Numbered from the stretch's first letter, positions 44,690 to 53,594 are shown. The stretch: 64,000 nucleotides of DNA from Paulinella micropora (GCA_009731375.1 BJOX01000311.1:464538-528537); one strand, 5' to 3'. Notes: a model not told the origin generated them from the letters alone. A program made the numbers and translations.

Positions 44690-45062
44690 TACTTTATGGC
44701 CAGATGCAGCACATAAGGTCTGTAAGAAAACCGGAAAGTCACATACAGGTTATGTAGTGCTTTGGGGTGGAGACCCGGTAGCTTGGTTATCGAAACGACA
44801 GACTAGAATTGCTCTAAGTTCTAATGACGCGGAAATTTTCGCAGCAGCAGAGTGCATACGAGAAGGATTGGCTATCAGACACATAACAGAAGAGTTAGGT
44901 ATAGCACAGAAAGAACCGATAGAGCTTTACGAAGATAATGCACAGGCTATCTTAGCAGCAGAGAGGGGAATGTCAGGACCACGTACTAAACACTTACCCT
45001 TAGAAATGCATTTCATTCATCATGCACAGAGAAACAATGAGATTAAGTTTGTAAAGGTATGA
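44690..45062 (+). pseudogene. Copia RNase H, element 3
   Basis: After a shift near 44670 the frame reads ITLWPDAAHKVCKKTGKSHT (Asp), VVLWGGDPVAWLSKRQTRI, ALSSNDAEIFAAAECIREG (Glu), IELYEDNAQAILAAERGMSG (Asp) and RTKHLPLEMHFIHHAQRNN. TGA at 45060-45062, then the same frame gives TKKQIADMFLRTNSN, the usual C-terminal end, so this TGA is probably premature. Confidence 0.82.
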
Positions 45063-45125
45063 ACTAAGAAACAAATAGCAGATATGTTCCTAAGGACCAA
45101 TTCGAATATCTCGTTAGTAAATTTA

Positions 45126-45760
45126 TGGTAACACTTGATCCATAATTTTACATATCAAGTCTGCAAACTCACGCAAAATACGCAAATTTACGCAAAGTCA
45201 ACTCATGTTGTTGTTTTGTGAGTTTCCTCTCTTTGAAGTGTGCAGGAAGTGTTTTGCGCAGGTAATTGAGCGGCATCTTTTGGTGTTGTCCCCGATGAAG
45301 TAGAAGTCGAGCACGAGAACGAAGCGCGTGGATTATCCACCATCGGTCGCTGATCGCGGCAAGAACGGAAGAAAGGCATCAGCCGACTGAGCGGAATTCG
45401 GCGGAAGTAGTTTTGTATTGGCGGAATGGCAAGATAACAAATTATATTGGACTCATGGAGTCAATAATGTAATTCAGTTTACATACTGATGTGCTCATAC
45501 TGTAAGGACCTACTGCTATTGTTTTAATCGTATCGAGATTATTATTTCAGGTTATCAAACCGTAACTGTCATTTCAGTTTTTCAACCTGAAATAGAGTGC
45601 ATTACGAGATGCCATTGAGGCAATGAAGCAAAGGCGGGCAGACTAGAACAACTACCCATCTTATTTAAGCACAGGAAGTATTGCATAAATAGATTGATCT
45701 GACACACCCCTGACGGAACCGGTGGGAACATACAAGGAGGCAGAGGACACAGGAAAAAAA
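45126..45760. other. Region without a supported gene
   Basis: The 3' flank of copia element 3. No LTR, RNA or gene recognised. Confidence 0.4.
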
Positions 45761-46156
<396 letters not shown>

Positions 46157-46203
46157 GCTTCCTCAGACTATAGCATCAGATCCAGATCCTGGACATGCGC
46201 CTC

Positions 46204-46241
<38 letters not shown>

Positions 46242-46509
46242 GTGCTTCTCTGTCAATGGCTGATGCATTTCTGCACATGCGCCTCCATCGTCTCACCCGT
46301 GAGGGGAGTACGAAGAATTGACGATAAGCTCTAATGACACCCCCGCAAGGGCAGTTCCAACACTTCCAGACGGGCCGGTATGTTCAATGAAAATACTGGT
46401 CCAGAAATAGACCGGTATGTTCAATGAAAATACTGGTGGCACCGACGGGAATCGAACTGGCGACAGGGCCCAGATGGTAGAACTTGACCACTGGGCTATC
46501 ACGGTGTCC

Positions 46510-46560
<51 letters not shown>
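46157..46560 (-). mobile_element. SINE copy C with (TAA)n on both sides
   Basis: Body 46242-46509, almost identical to copy A (one substitution noticed: GCACATGCG versus GCATATGCG). Flanked by (TAA)n at 46207-46241 and 46511-46560. A small truncated piece near 46180-46207 ends CATGCGCCTCCAT, a fragment of the same family tail. Repeated insertion next to or inside TAA microsatellites suggests a target preference, or that the SINE brings a (TAA)n tail. Confidence 0.82.
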
Positions 46561-46635
46561 TATGTACATATCCATATATATATATATATTTATGTCTAAT
46601 AGACAGGTCCATCTCGTATATCATAAAATAAGCCT

Positions 46636-46942
46636 TAGAAACACATAAAACACACACAGGAAGACAGAAAACAAACCTTTGTTTTACAAAAACACACATT
46701 TCTTTAACAACTAATTCAACAAACAAAGCACACTAAGAGAGATTTAGACGAAATAACAACAAAATCATATTTTTATTTCATAAAAATATATATTAAACTT
46801 CGTTTAAATATGATTTTGTTGTTATTTCGTCTAAATCTCTCTTAGTGTGCTTTGTTTGTTGAATTAGTTGTTAAAGAAATGTGTGTTTTTGTAAAACAAA
46901 GGTTTGTTTTCTGTCTTCCTGTGTGTGTTTTATGTGTTTCTA
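46636..46942. repeat. 307-bp palindrome with AT-rich mispaired centre; candidate hairpin telomere
   Basis: Two 137-bp arms (46636-46772 and 46806-46942) are exact reverse complements as far as I can read. The centre 46773-46805 (33 nt; starts TTATTTCATAAAAATATATA) is AT-rich and does not pair fully with itself. The right arm runs directly into the N gap, so the palindrome may be longer. Covalently closed termini of poxviruses, asfarviruses and some algal viruses have just such AT-rich, incompletely paired loops. Protelomerase targets are palindromes next to the protelomerase gene. Alternatives are a foldback element or an inverted-chimera assembly artefact. Confidence 0.75.
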
Positions 46943-47436
46943 NNNNNNNNNNNNNNNNNNNNNNNNNNNNNNNNNNNNNNNNNNNNNNNNNNNNNNNNNN
47001 NNNNNNNNNNNNNNNNNNNNNNNNNNNNNNNNNNNNNNNNNNNNNNNNNNNNNNNNNNNNNNNNNNNNNNNNNNNNNNNNNNNNNNNNNNNNNNNNNNNN
47101 NNNNNNNNNNNNNNNNNNNNNNNNNNNNNNNNNNNNNNNNNNNNNNNNNNNNNNNNNNNNNNNNNNNNNNNNNNNNNNNNNNNNNNNNNNNNNNNNNNNN
47201 NNNNNNNNNNNNNNNNNNNNNNNNNNNNNNNNNNNNNNNNNNNNNNNNNNNNNNNNNNNNNNNNNNNNNNNNNNNNNNNNNNNNNNNNNNNNNNNNNNNN
47301 NNNNNNNNNNNNNNNNNNNNNNNNNNNNNNNNNNNNNNNNNNNNNNNNNNNNNNNNNNNNNNNNNNNNNNNNNNNNNNNNNNNNNNNNNNNNNNNNNNNN
47401 NNNNNNNNNNNNNNNNNNNNNNNNNNNNNNNNNNNN
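46943..47436. other. Assembly gap of 494 N
   Basis: Hides the outer end of the palindrome and the start of the recombinase gene. A hairpin of this length often blocks sequencing and assembly, which may be why the gap sits here. Confidence 0.95.
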
Positions 47437-48459
47437 AAAAACGAACAAAAAATACAGATAGATGTAAGGGAGGTAATGGCGAAAATGAATGAAATGATTT
47501 TGAGCAATGACCCTTATATGAAACTATTGGCTTTAATGTTAGCAATAGGGGCGCGACCCGTTGAGATATTTGATAAAAACACTTATGAATTAATACCCGA
47601 CAAACCGAGTTGGTTGAGAGTGGATAATTTAGCAAAAAAGAGAGAGGGGCAAAAAAAGAATTGGACCGAGAGGCCAGTTGTTTTATTTACTCCTTCTTTT
47701 GTTATTGAACAAGTAAATTCAATAAGAAATCACTTCAAGAAAAAGAAAGCAATAATAATCAACGACGACGGACAACTAGCGAAAGACAAAAACAATGAAC
47801 TAAACAAACGAATAATTAAAGTGTTTCCTTGGTTGGCGGACTATAAACAAAGGTCTTCAATGTTGCGAAAATTATACGCGAGTTTGTCATACACGAATTT
47901 TGCTAATCCGAAAACAACAAATTTTAATACTTGGGTTTCCAATGTGTTGGGACACGGCGATATGCTTACTTCATTTAGTTATAGTTGGGTGAATGTTGCC
48001 GATCCCGAGGAAATCAAAGCGGAGGGAATAAAAACAGAGTTGGAAGAATTGAGGCGAAAAATTGACTTATGTCTGAATGTCAAAGGGGCCGAAAATGAAA
48101 ACGAAAACGAGGACGACGACGGCAAATATAAACCCTTGGGGAAAAAAGCAAGCCGTGAGGACAAGTTTGAGTTATTAAATAAAATTTGGAATGACTACGG
48201 TGGTGCAATTACGAATACGACACTTAGAAAAATAAGCGGAATTGGGGCTGTTATTGTAAATCAATTTGTAATGAGTAAAAAGGAAACCACGACGGAGGAA
48301 ACAAAGCAACACGAAGCAAAGCAACCCGAAGCAAAGCAAACTGAAGCAACCGCGACGGAGAAAAAGAAAGCGGGCTATAAACTGATAGACGAAAACGGGG
48401 TGAGCCAACCAATAAGACGGAGTAGCCGATTGAAAGTAAAAAAGAAAGGCATTGAATAA
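47437..48459 (+). CDS. Protelomerase (telomere resolvase)-like tyrosine recombinase, 5' end in gap
   Basis: 340 visible residues, open to the gap. YMKLLALMLAIGARPVEIFD matches the first-Arg block (ALATGRRxxEI) of protelomerases TelK/TelN/TelA/ResT. Then come RPVVLFTPSFVIEQVNSIRN, SSMLRKLYASLSYT (second Arg followed by LY, as in protelomerases) and TWVSNVLGHGDMLTSFSYSW with His and Tyr nine residues apart, the spacing I recall for TelK. The usual HxxR His is not present (SMLR). A helix-turn-helix-like stretch LLNKIWNDYGGAITNTTLRK and a Lys/Glu tail follow. It would cut and rejoin a palindrome into two hairpin ends. A standard phage-type integrase is the alternative. Confidence 0.68.
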   Translation, partial: KNEQKIQIDVREVMAKMNEMILSNDPYMKLLALMLAIGARPVEIFDKNTYELIPDKPSWLRVDNLAKKREGQKKNWTERPVVLFTPSFVIEQVNSIRNHFKKKKAIIINDDGQLAKDKNNELNKRIIKVFPWLADYKQRSSMLRKLYASLSYTNFANPKTTNFNTWVSNVLGHGDMLTSFSYSWVNVADPEEIKAEGIKTELEELRRKIDLCLNVKGAENENENEDDDGKYKPLGKKASREDKFELLNKIWNDYGGAITNTTLRKISGIGAVIVNQFVMSKKETTTEETKQHEAKQPEAKQTEATATEKKKAGYKLIDENGVSQPIRRSSRLKVKKKGIE

Positions 48460-48560
48460 ATCTCTTTGAATAATAGGGTTTTTGTTTTTTGTTTTGTTTT
48501 TTTCTTTCTTGTTTCTTTTTTCTGATTAAAAATTTTGAGCAATTCAATTAAATTTTTTGG

Positions 48561-48605
48561 TGTGTTGAAAAACACATAAATATTTTAGTGTGTTAAAAAA
48601 CACAC
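48561..48605. terminator. Two tandem hairpins between convergent genes
   Basis: TGTGTT-GAAA-AACACA (48561-48576) and GTGTGTT-AAAA-AACACAC (48588-48605) lie between the plus-strand recombinase (ends 48459) and the minus-strand coiled-coil gene (ends 48607). Their position suggests transcript ends for both strands. Inferred function. Confidence 0.5.
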
Positions 48606-48606
48606 A

Positions 48607-49106
48607 TTACGCGGAGGGCGAAGACACGGAAACTTCCATTGACGAAGGCAGGGCTGGCGGGCTAATTTTGGAAACGACACGAGAGAGGGCATCTTCAAAA
48701 TCTACACCCGTATTAATCAAATGAATAATTCTTTCATAATGGGGCCTTTTAAAATGGGAATTTTTCTGTGGCACTTTTGTTCAATCCATCTTTGAAGGTG
48801 CTTCAATTCGTTAAAATTATGTTCCTGACGAAGTTTCAAGGTCTTGGAAATATCAATATCTTCATTAATTTCATTTGCTTCTTGGAGGGCTTTTTGGAGG
48901 GCCTTCAATTCTTGCTGTTTCTTGGTTCGTTGTTTTTCCAAGGAGGCAATTTTATGATTGAAAGCCTTGATATCCCCTTCGGCTCTTTCAATTCCTGCTT
49001 TTACTTCGTCTGTGTCTGTAATTCGTTTCCGTCTCTTAATTCGGCGTTGGACATCTTCATCGGTCTCGGGGGCACATCGCGGAACAAGGCTTCTACTGTC
49101 GCTCAT
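48607..49106 (-). CDS. Coiled-coil protein of unknown function, one frameshift
   Basis: Starts MSDSRSLVPRCAPETDEDV, has a basic patch RRIKRRKRITDTDEVKAG and a long coiled coil (ERAEGDIKAFNHKIASLEKQ; KKQQELKALQKALQEANEI). A shift in the A/T run near 48742 takes the frame from KIPILKGPIM into HYERIIHLINTGVDFEDALS and a Ser/Pro tail ending SVSSPSA at TAA 48607-48609. Met 49106 was chosen over 49157 because the preceding 17 codons lie in the GC-rich intergenic repeat arm. Convergent with the recombinase. Not identified. Confidence 0.55.
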
Positions 49107-49168
49107 CTTGTCTGGTCTTCTTTTTGCTTTTTGCTCGGGACGGAAGGGCGGAAACAACTTTGACCGCT

Positions 49169-49193
49169 CGGGACGGAAGCAAAAAGCGTCCCG
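49169..49193. repeat. GC hairpin, left arm
   Basis: CGGGACG and CGTCCCG arms around an 11-nt loop, in GC-rich sequence at the visible outer edge of the arm; mirror copy at 63947-63971. Possible terminator or protein site. Confidence 0.45.
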
Positions 49194-49249
49194 CCGTCCG
49201 AAAATTGGTGTCGCGGACCCTGATTTTTAACTGGTTGCGGGGTAAAAGT

Positions 49250-49335
49250 GCTAACGAAATTATCTCATTGGGTCTGGACTAACGAAAAAAAAATAGTTGT
49301 TTCATGGCGGTTTCTGTTGTCTGGACTAACGAAAT
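49250..49335. repeat. TTTCGTTAGTCCAGAC repeats, left arm
   Basis: Mirror of 63806-63890: two copies of the 16-mer (on the minus strand) and a third partial TTTCGTTAG, spaced 28-47 bp, between the small zinc-finger gene and the GC hairpin. An iteron-like arrangement; role unknown. Confidence 0.5.
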
Positions 49336-49337
49336 TA

Positions 49338-49724
49338 TTATAATTTATTTGTGGTTGTGGTGGCACTCGTAATTATCTCGTCAATAGCGGGTCGTATGTT
49401 GGACATGTAGGAATACAATATATTTTCGTATTCTTCAATCATTGCTTTAGATTTTTCATTCGTTGGCAATCGTTGAAGATTGTCTTTTATTTTGATTAAT
49501 TGTGCGTATGTGTCGGGTGTTGTTGCGTTCAAATAGTTTTTGATTTGAGAGATATTTTGAAATGTTTCTTCTGTGGTTGTTGGTGTTGTTATAATCTCGT
49601 TTAAGCATTCGTTCAAGGCCTTCAAAAATTTCAATGTGTCGTGTGTGGTGTGTGTGCGGGCTGTGTGGATTACCAAATCAATTTTAGATTTAAGGACGGC
49701 ATCACATACTCGGCATTTTGACAT
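49338..49724 (-). CDS. Small protein with N-terminal C2H2-type finger (left copy)
   Basis: 128 residues, identical to 63416-63802. MSKCRVCDAVLKSKIDLVIH followed by TARTHT gives C-x2-C-x12-H-x4-H, one finger of the same spacing as those in the zinc-finger nuclease of the core. The rest is helical and Thr-rich (FQNISQIKNYLNATTPDTYA). A DNA-binding regulator is a reasonable guess. The ATG follows AT-rich sequence ATAATTATAAGAG. Two copies per element because of the inverted repeat. Confidence 0.6.
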   Translation of the reverse strand: MSKCRVCDAVLKSKIDLVIHTARTHTTHDTLKFLKALNECLNEIITTPTTTEETFQNISQIKNYLNATTPDTYAQLIKIKDNLQRLPTNEKSKAMIEEYENILYSYMSNIRPAIDEIITSATTTTNKL

Positions 49725-50010
49725 CTCTTATAATTATGTATTCTTTTTTTTCAAACAAGTCATTCGTAATTATCACATTCGATTATCAAATGTATGTTCA
49801 ATTTGTAAGGCCATTTGTTTTAATCTATCAATACTTTTTTTATACAATAATTCATCAATTATTGGTTTATGATAGCGGTTTATTTATTTATAAAGTGTGT
49901 CAATCGTTTGACACGGGATTAAACCCTTATTTTCGTGAAGTCGTCGCGTATTGACAATATTCATCAAATATATTAATTGGTCCAGATTGTCAATAAAAGA
50001 CATCGTATAA

Positions 50011-50238
50011 TTAAGGGTCTTCCATAACAAAAGCATTTAAACATTTTTTAGAGCAAAATATCGCGGTTTCATACATTAGACCCGTATCACATATACGATA
50101 AATCGGATTATCAACGAAAGCAAACGATATCCCGCAACAATCGCACAAATCGCAGTTATGATACACGATATCCCCGTATATAAAACTCTCTATGTAATCC
50201 CGTAGTTCGGTCGGCAGTCGTTTGATAATGTCGGCCAT
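50011..50238 (-). CDS. Small F-box-like/FCS-type zinc protein (left copy)
   Basis: 75 residues, identical to 62902-63129. MADIIKRLPTELRDYIESFI resembles the LP.el...I...L start of an F-box. Then cysteines in CDLCDCCGISFAF and ICDTGL, and FCSKKCLNAFVMEDP, like an FCS-type zinc finger that supports protein contact. Two core genes (54137-54481 and 54558-54740) hold these two halves separately. A role in hijacking ubiquitin ligases is possible but unproven. Confidence 0.5.
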   Translation of the reverse strand: MADIIKRLPTELRDYIESFIYGDIVYHNCDLCDCCGISFAFVDNPIYRICDTGLMYETAIFCSKKCLNAFVMEDP

Positions 50239-50242
50239 TTAT

Positions 50243-50275
50243 CGGGACGCGGTCGGGACGCGGTCGGGACGCGGT
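50243..50275. repeat. Three tandem 11-bp repeats (left arm)
   Basis: CGGGACGCGGT three times without spacer, 4-37 bp upstream of the ATG at 50238, in otherwise AT-rich DNA; mirror copy at 62865-62897. The position suggests operators or a leader structure. Confidence 0.7.
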
Positions 50276-50306
50276 GGCGTATATGTTATTATCCTTCGGT
50301 CAATTC

Positions 50307-50603
50307 TTATTCTTTTTTTTCTTTTTTGAAAGAAAAAAAGAAAATATATAATATCCATGTGAAACAAAGAGGAAGCAACAAAACATAAAAAAGAAGCCAA
50401 AAAAGGGCGGGCAAAAAATGGGGCCATGGCCCCAAATCCTGCCCAAAAAAAATTATAAAATCCATATAAAAAATGGATTTCAATTGGAAATTAAAAAAAA
50501 AATCGGGCAAAAAATGGGGCCATGGCACCAAATCCTGCCCACCACTTTTAAGCCTTATTAACATAAAATAAGCATTCGTATTAATCATTAAGAAAATATA
50601 CAT
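50307..50603 (-). CDS. Possible small membrane protein (left copy)
   Basis: 98 residues, identical to 62537-62833, starting MYIFLMINTNAYFMLIRLKS. Two hydrophobic segments and a Lys-rich end FKKEKKE. It contains GQDLVPWPHFLP and GQDLGPWPHFLP, the translation of the two 36-bp DNA repeats. It follows the helicase on the same strand by about 50 bp. It may be a real two-span membrane protein, or only an open frame across a DNA-level signal; hydrophobic frames are common in T-rich DNA. Confidence 0.3.
   Translation of the reverse strand: MYIFLMINTNAYFMLIRLKSGGQDLVPWPHFLPDFFFNFQLKSIFYMDFIIFFGQDLGPWPHFLPALFWLLFYVLLLPLCFTWILYIFFFSFKKEKKE
50409..50540. repeat. Paired 36-bp palindromic repeats (left arm)
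   Basis: Two 36-bp copies at 50409-50444 and 50505-50540, spaced 60 bp. Each begins GGGCAAAAAATGGGGCCATG and ends AAATCCTGCCC. The core TGGGGCCATGGCCCCA is a perfect 16-bp palindrome in the first copy and has one change (GGCACC) in the second. GGGC/GCCC ends form an outer inverted pair. Mirrored at 62600-62635 and 62696-62731. GC-rich islands in AT-rich DNA just downstream of the replication gene fit an origin, a transcript-end signal or a protein-binding site. Confidence 0.75.
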
Positions 50604-50652
50604 CTATGAAAAATTACATATCCTTAATCAGCGGGGACTGTGTTGGCCCATT

Positions 50653-53565
50653 TTATAAATCGTTGTTTTGGTTATATGGTCTCTTTTTATACCCCATAAT
50701 AACATTCCTGAATTTTTTTCGTCGGCCGTCAATAATCGGCTTGTATTCTTCCTTACAATAACCCCTTAAGTCGGGGTGATTTTTGATTTTGTCCGCAACA
50801 AACTTATTATTATGAATTCGTCTGTCTCGTTTGGACATATTATCATATAAGTCGCCCAGTTTAAATTCGGCGCACACGTCTTGAATTTGTATAAATTCTT
50901 TGTCTTCCGCTTTTTCATACAACTCATTAAACCACATCATAAAGTCGTCGCAGTTTCTTAAGTAGTATGACGAAGCCTTCAACACTGTTTCGGGGGTCTC
51001 AATTAAATTATAGCCTTGTTTAACAAAGTCATTAAATGATTTCGTCAAAATATGAAACAATGATAATTTATAATCATTAATAAAATCAACGGTTTCATAA
51101 TATGGATTGGCCTCATAGATATTGGTCAAATCCGTCAATTTGGTCATTTCTTCTTTTGATTTAAACAATGTCGGAAATGGAACCACACGCAACCTTCGGA
51201 CACATCCGCCGTCTAAATGGTCAATTAATGGAATGTCATTTGCTAACATAAACAATGTGCCCACATTCCTTTTTTCCGTGTTTTTTTCATACAATCCGCG
51301 GGCCACAATAGTATCAGTCCCCGTGAGAGTTTTAATTGAAGACCCTATCAGATTTTTCTTCGCACTTGGTTCAACAAATACGCACGCCCGTTTGTTGTGT
51401 AAATTCGCCAAGCCTTGGTTCAAATCGCTTTCTTTTGCTTCTTTTGTTATAATGTTGATATGAGCATTAATGTAATATTCACCCAACATCCCACGATATA
51501 ATTTCGTCATTAATGTATCCTTACCATTACCGCCAGACCCCGTCAGAATAAAGAAATATTGGAGTTGTTGCCCATATAGCCCCGTCGCCATCGCTTGTAG
51601 TAGATATTCGCGCACATCGTCATAAGGCATAACTTTTTTCAGAAAATCTCGCAGATTGGTAATTGCTTCATCGTTCGGCGGTTTGTAATTATAACCCACA
51701 CTCATACAAACATAATCATCGGGCTTACCATTACGGAATTCACCTTTTACAAGGTCATACACACCATTATTAAATCCTACCAAATTTGAAGTAATATCAA
51801 ACGGATTTTTTTTAACCATATATTTCGCTTTTAAGCATTTCACAATACCACCACGCGGGCTATGGTTCCTTAATTTAATTATCATTTGCTTTTGCTTTTT
51901 CTTATACATTTTAATGTTTTCATCGCGTTGCTTCATTTTTCCCTCGTCGGTCTCTTGTTGTTTTTCTTTAATCGCAACACTAATAAGGACATCGGTAAAT
52001 ATCATCATTTCATTAAATACGATTGACCCCAGAAAGTTATGAAATATGTCATCATCTCCCGCGTCCCATAAGTGCGCATTCGGCGGAAACTCATACACCG
52101 CATTATTGAAGCAGATAAACCTATTTTTATATTTCGCGTAGATAAATTCCGCATAATCATCGTCATTGCCATCGATAAAGGCTTTTGATTTTTCGCAATC
52201 ATAATTGCCGTTGTTAGTCGCTACGGGTTCGGGTTCGGGTTCGGCCACGGCTACAGGTTCAACGGCTACAGGTTCGGCCACGGCTACGGGTTCGGCCACG
52301 GGTTTGGCTTCTTTGGCTTTCTTAATTAGTTTTTCAAGATAATCAACGGCTTTATATGATTGCCTCTTGTGTTCATATCCGTTTTCTTTAGCCCAGTATA
52401 ACAATGAGCCGTATTTTAATAATCCCTTTGTGCCAGCATTCCACATTTCAATAATGTCGTCATCACCCGTAAATTTATCGCTTTGTTTTGAAAATTCAAT
52501 AGCCAACGATAAACCAACATCTTTATTGATTGTTTCGTGTTTCAAAGCCTCGCAAGCCTCCGCGGTCCAACGGATTGCCCAAAGCACTTTTTGCCAATCA
52601 GTATAATTATCAGCCATAATAGCGGGTATCCATTTCACAACCTCCTTCAATTCGTCAGCGGACGCGGGCAAATCTTTCAATATGATACTTGAAAAATCAA
52701 AACAGTCGCCATCAGTAATTTTGTTATTGTCAGGTGGAATGTCTAACACTTCAAAAGACGCTTCTTCAATCCCGCACACCATAACACACGTCGCCCCGTA
52801 TATCATCCGTATTAGCCATTGTGGTGGATTAATCGGCGGATATTTGTCGGGTCGCATTTTCCACTCATACATTTTGCCAGACTTATGAATTGAAGGTGGT
52901 AATGTTATTTTTCCCCAATCGTTTTTCAAATCCCAGTCCAATTTGAATTCTTGGTATTCGTCATTATCATCTCCTTTTAATCGCATTGTTGGAAATTGTA
53001 TCATATTTTTGACATTGGACAAATACGGAAGAAAGACATGATAACCACCCCCGCCAGTTATCGCACGCGGGGCCATTTTAATGAATGTTTTCGTTTCTTC
53101 ATCCGTTTTGCCAAAGAAGCATAACATCGCTTTGAAAATTTCAACAGAAGTAAATTTAAGGTCTTTGACGGGTTTATTATCAATGTCTAACACAGAGACA
53201 TTTGAAAATATACCAGTTCGCATCCCAATGTTTTCGCCTTGCTTAAATTTCCATGGCTTGTTGAAGTCCGCGTCGTATTTACGGCCAATTTTTCCCATTG
53301 GTATCGCCGTCGGTTTTCCCTTGGTCATCACGATTTTCTCTCGCACAATGGAATAATTGAGAGTGTCATAAAGTTCCGCATACTCCCTCACTTTTTCACA
53401 ATGTCGCGGGCCATGGTCCCACGGGTTTTTGTTTTCGTCGTTCGTTGCTTTGAATTCATAGACGGCGGGCGCCTTGGTTCCCGTGGTGGTTCCCGCGTTC
53501 GTGGTCGTGGTCATTGTCGTGGTCTCGCTCATATCTTCAACTCTCAATATATTGTTGTTCGGCAT
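50653..53565 (-). CDS. Primase-polymerase/SF3 helicase, D5-like (left copy)
   Basis: 970 residues, one amino acid different from the copy at 59575-62487 (Lys421 here, Glu there). Residues ~105-240 form an AEP prim-pol domain: NIGMRTGIFSNVSVLDIDN with the DxD metal site (127-129), TGGGGYHVFLPY (170-181), LPPSIHKSGKMYEW (222-235). Residues ~305-400 resemble PriCT-2. An acidic EPVAV-repeat hinge spans 421-450. The SF3 helicase has Walker A GSGGNGKDT (676-684), Walker B RACVFVEPS (726-734) and motif C LFMLANDIPLIDHLDGG with Asn776. It would prime and unwind viral DNA. The frame is open upstream to 53652 only because it reads past the repeat edge; Met 53565 follows the shared promoter motif. Confidence 0.9.
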   Translation of the reverse strand: MPNNNILRVEDMSETTTMTTTTNAGTTTGTKAPAVYEFKATNDENKNPWDHGPRHCEKVREYAELYDTLNYSIVREKIVMTKGKPTAIPMGKIGRKYDADFNKPWKFKQGENIGMRTGIFSNVSVLDIDNKPVKDLKFTSVEIFKAMLCFFGKTDEETKTFIKMAPRAITGGGGYHVFLPYLSNVKNMIQFPTMRLKGDDNDEYQEFKLDWDLKNDWGKITLPPSIHKSGKMYEWKMRPDKYPPINPPQWLIRMIYGATCVMVCGIEEASFEVLDIPPDNNKITDGDCFDFSSIILKDLPASADELKEVVKWIPAIMADNYTDWQKVLWAIRWTAEACEALKHETINKDVGLSLAIEFSKQSDKFTGDDDIIEMWNAGTKGLLKYGSLLYWAKENGYEHKRQSYKAVDYLEKLIKKAKEAKPVAEPVAVAEPVAVEPVAVAEPEPEPVATNNGNYDCEKSKAFIDGNDDDYAEFIYAKYKNRFICFNNAVYEFPPNAHLWDAGDDDIFHNFLGSIVFNEMMIFTDVLISVAIKEKQQETDEGKMKQRDENIKMYKKKQKQMIIKLRNHSPRGGIVKCLKAKYMVKKNPFDITSNLVGFNNGVYDLVKGEFRNGKPDDYVCMSVGYNYKPPNDEAITNLRDFLKKVMPYDDVREYLLQAMATGLYGQQLQYFFILTGSGGNGKDTLMTKLYRGMLGEYYINAHINIITKEAKESDLNQGLANLHNKRACVFVEPSAKKNLIGSSIKTLTGTDTIVARGLYEKNTEKRNVGTLFMLANDIPLIDHLDGGCVRRLRVVPFPTLFKSKEEMTKLTDLTNIYEANPYYETVDFINDYKLSLFHILTKSFNDFVKQGYNLIETPETVLKASSYYLRNCDDFMMWFNELYEKAEDKEFIQIQDVCAEFKLGDLYDNMSKRDRRIHNNKFVADKIKNHPDLRGYCKEEYKPIIDGRRKKFRNVIMGYKKRPYNQNNDL

Positions 53566-53594
53566 TTCTTTAATAGATAATTCCCATATCTTTG
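53566..53594 (-). promoter_or_regulatory. Conserved pre-ATG motif of left helicase
   Basis: CAAAGATATGGGAATTATCT then ATTAAAGAA, ending exactly at the ATG (53565). The same 28-29-bp motif precedes three other starts (54481, 57724, 59575). Probably a promoter with a very short leader. Confidence 0.7.

Larger units (their letters stand above)
37969..45062 (+). mobile_element. Ty1/copia element 3, nearly full length
   Basis: In order: gag with zinc knuckle, an extra unknown coding stretch, protease, integrase, reverse transcriptase and RNase H. Copia order, about 7.1 kb, many one-base shifts and one N gap. LTRs were searched for by eye at both ends and not found. Compared with Ty1-size elements it carries an unusually long region between the knuckle and the protease. 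Confidence 0.8.

Noticed and set aside
33602-45130. LTR pairs for the copia elements
   Set aside because: Comparison by eye of 5' and 3' flanks showed no direct repeats; the elements are truncated or the LTRs have decayed.
46293-46511. 72-residue ORF repeated at 31761-31979 and 46293-46511
   Set aside because: It is the antisense translation of the SINE, identical only because the SINE copies are.
46852-48459. A single 535-codon gene running through the N gap
   Set aside because: The frame across 494 N is meaningless; the part before the gap is translation of the palindrome arm. Only 47437-48459 is supported.
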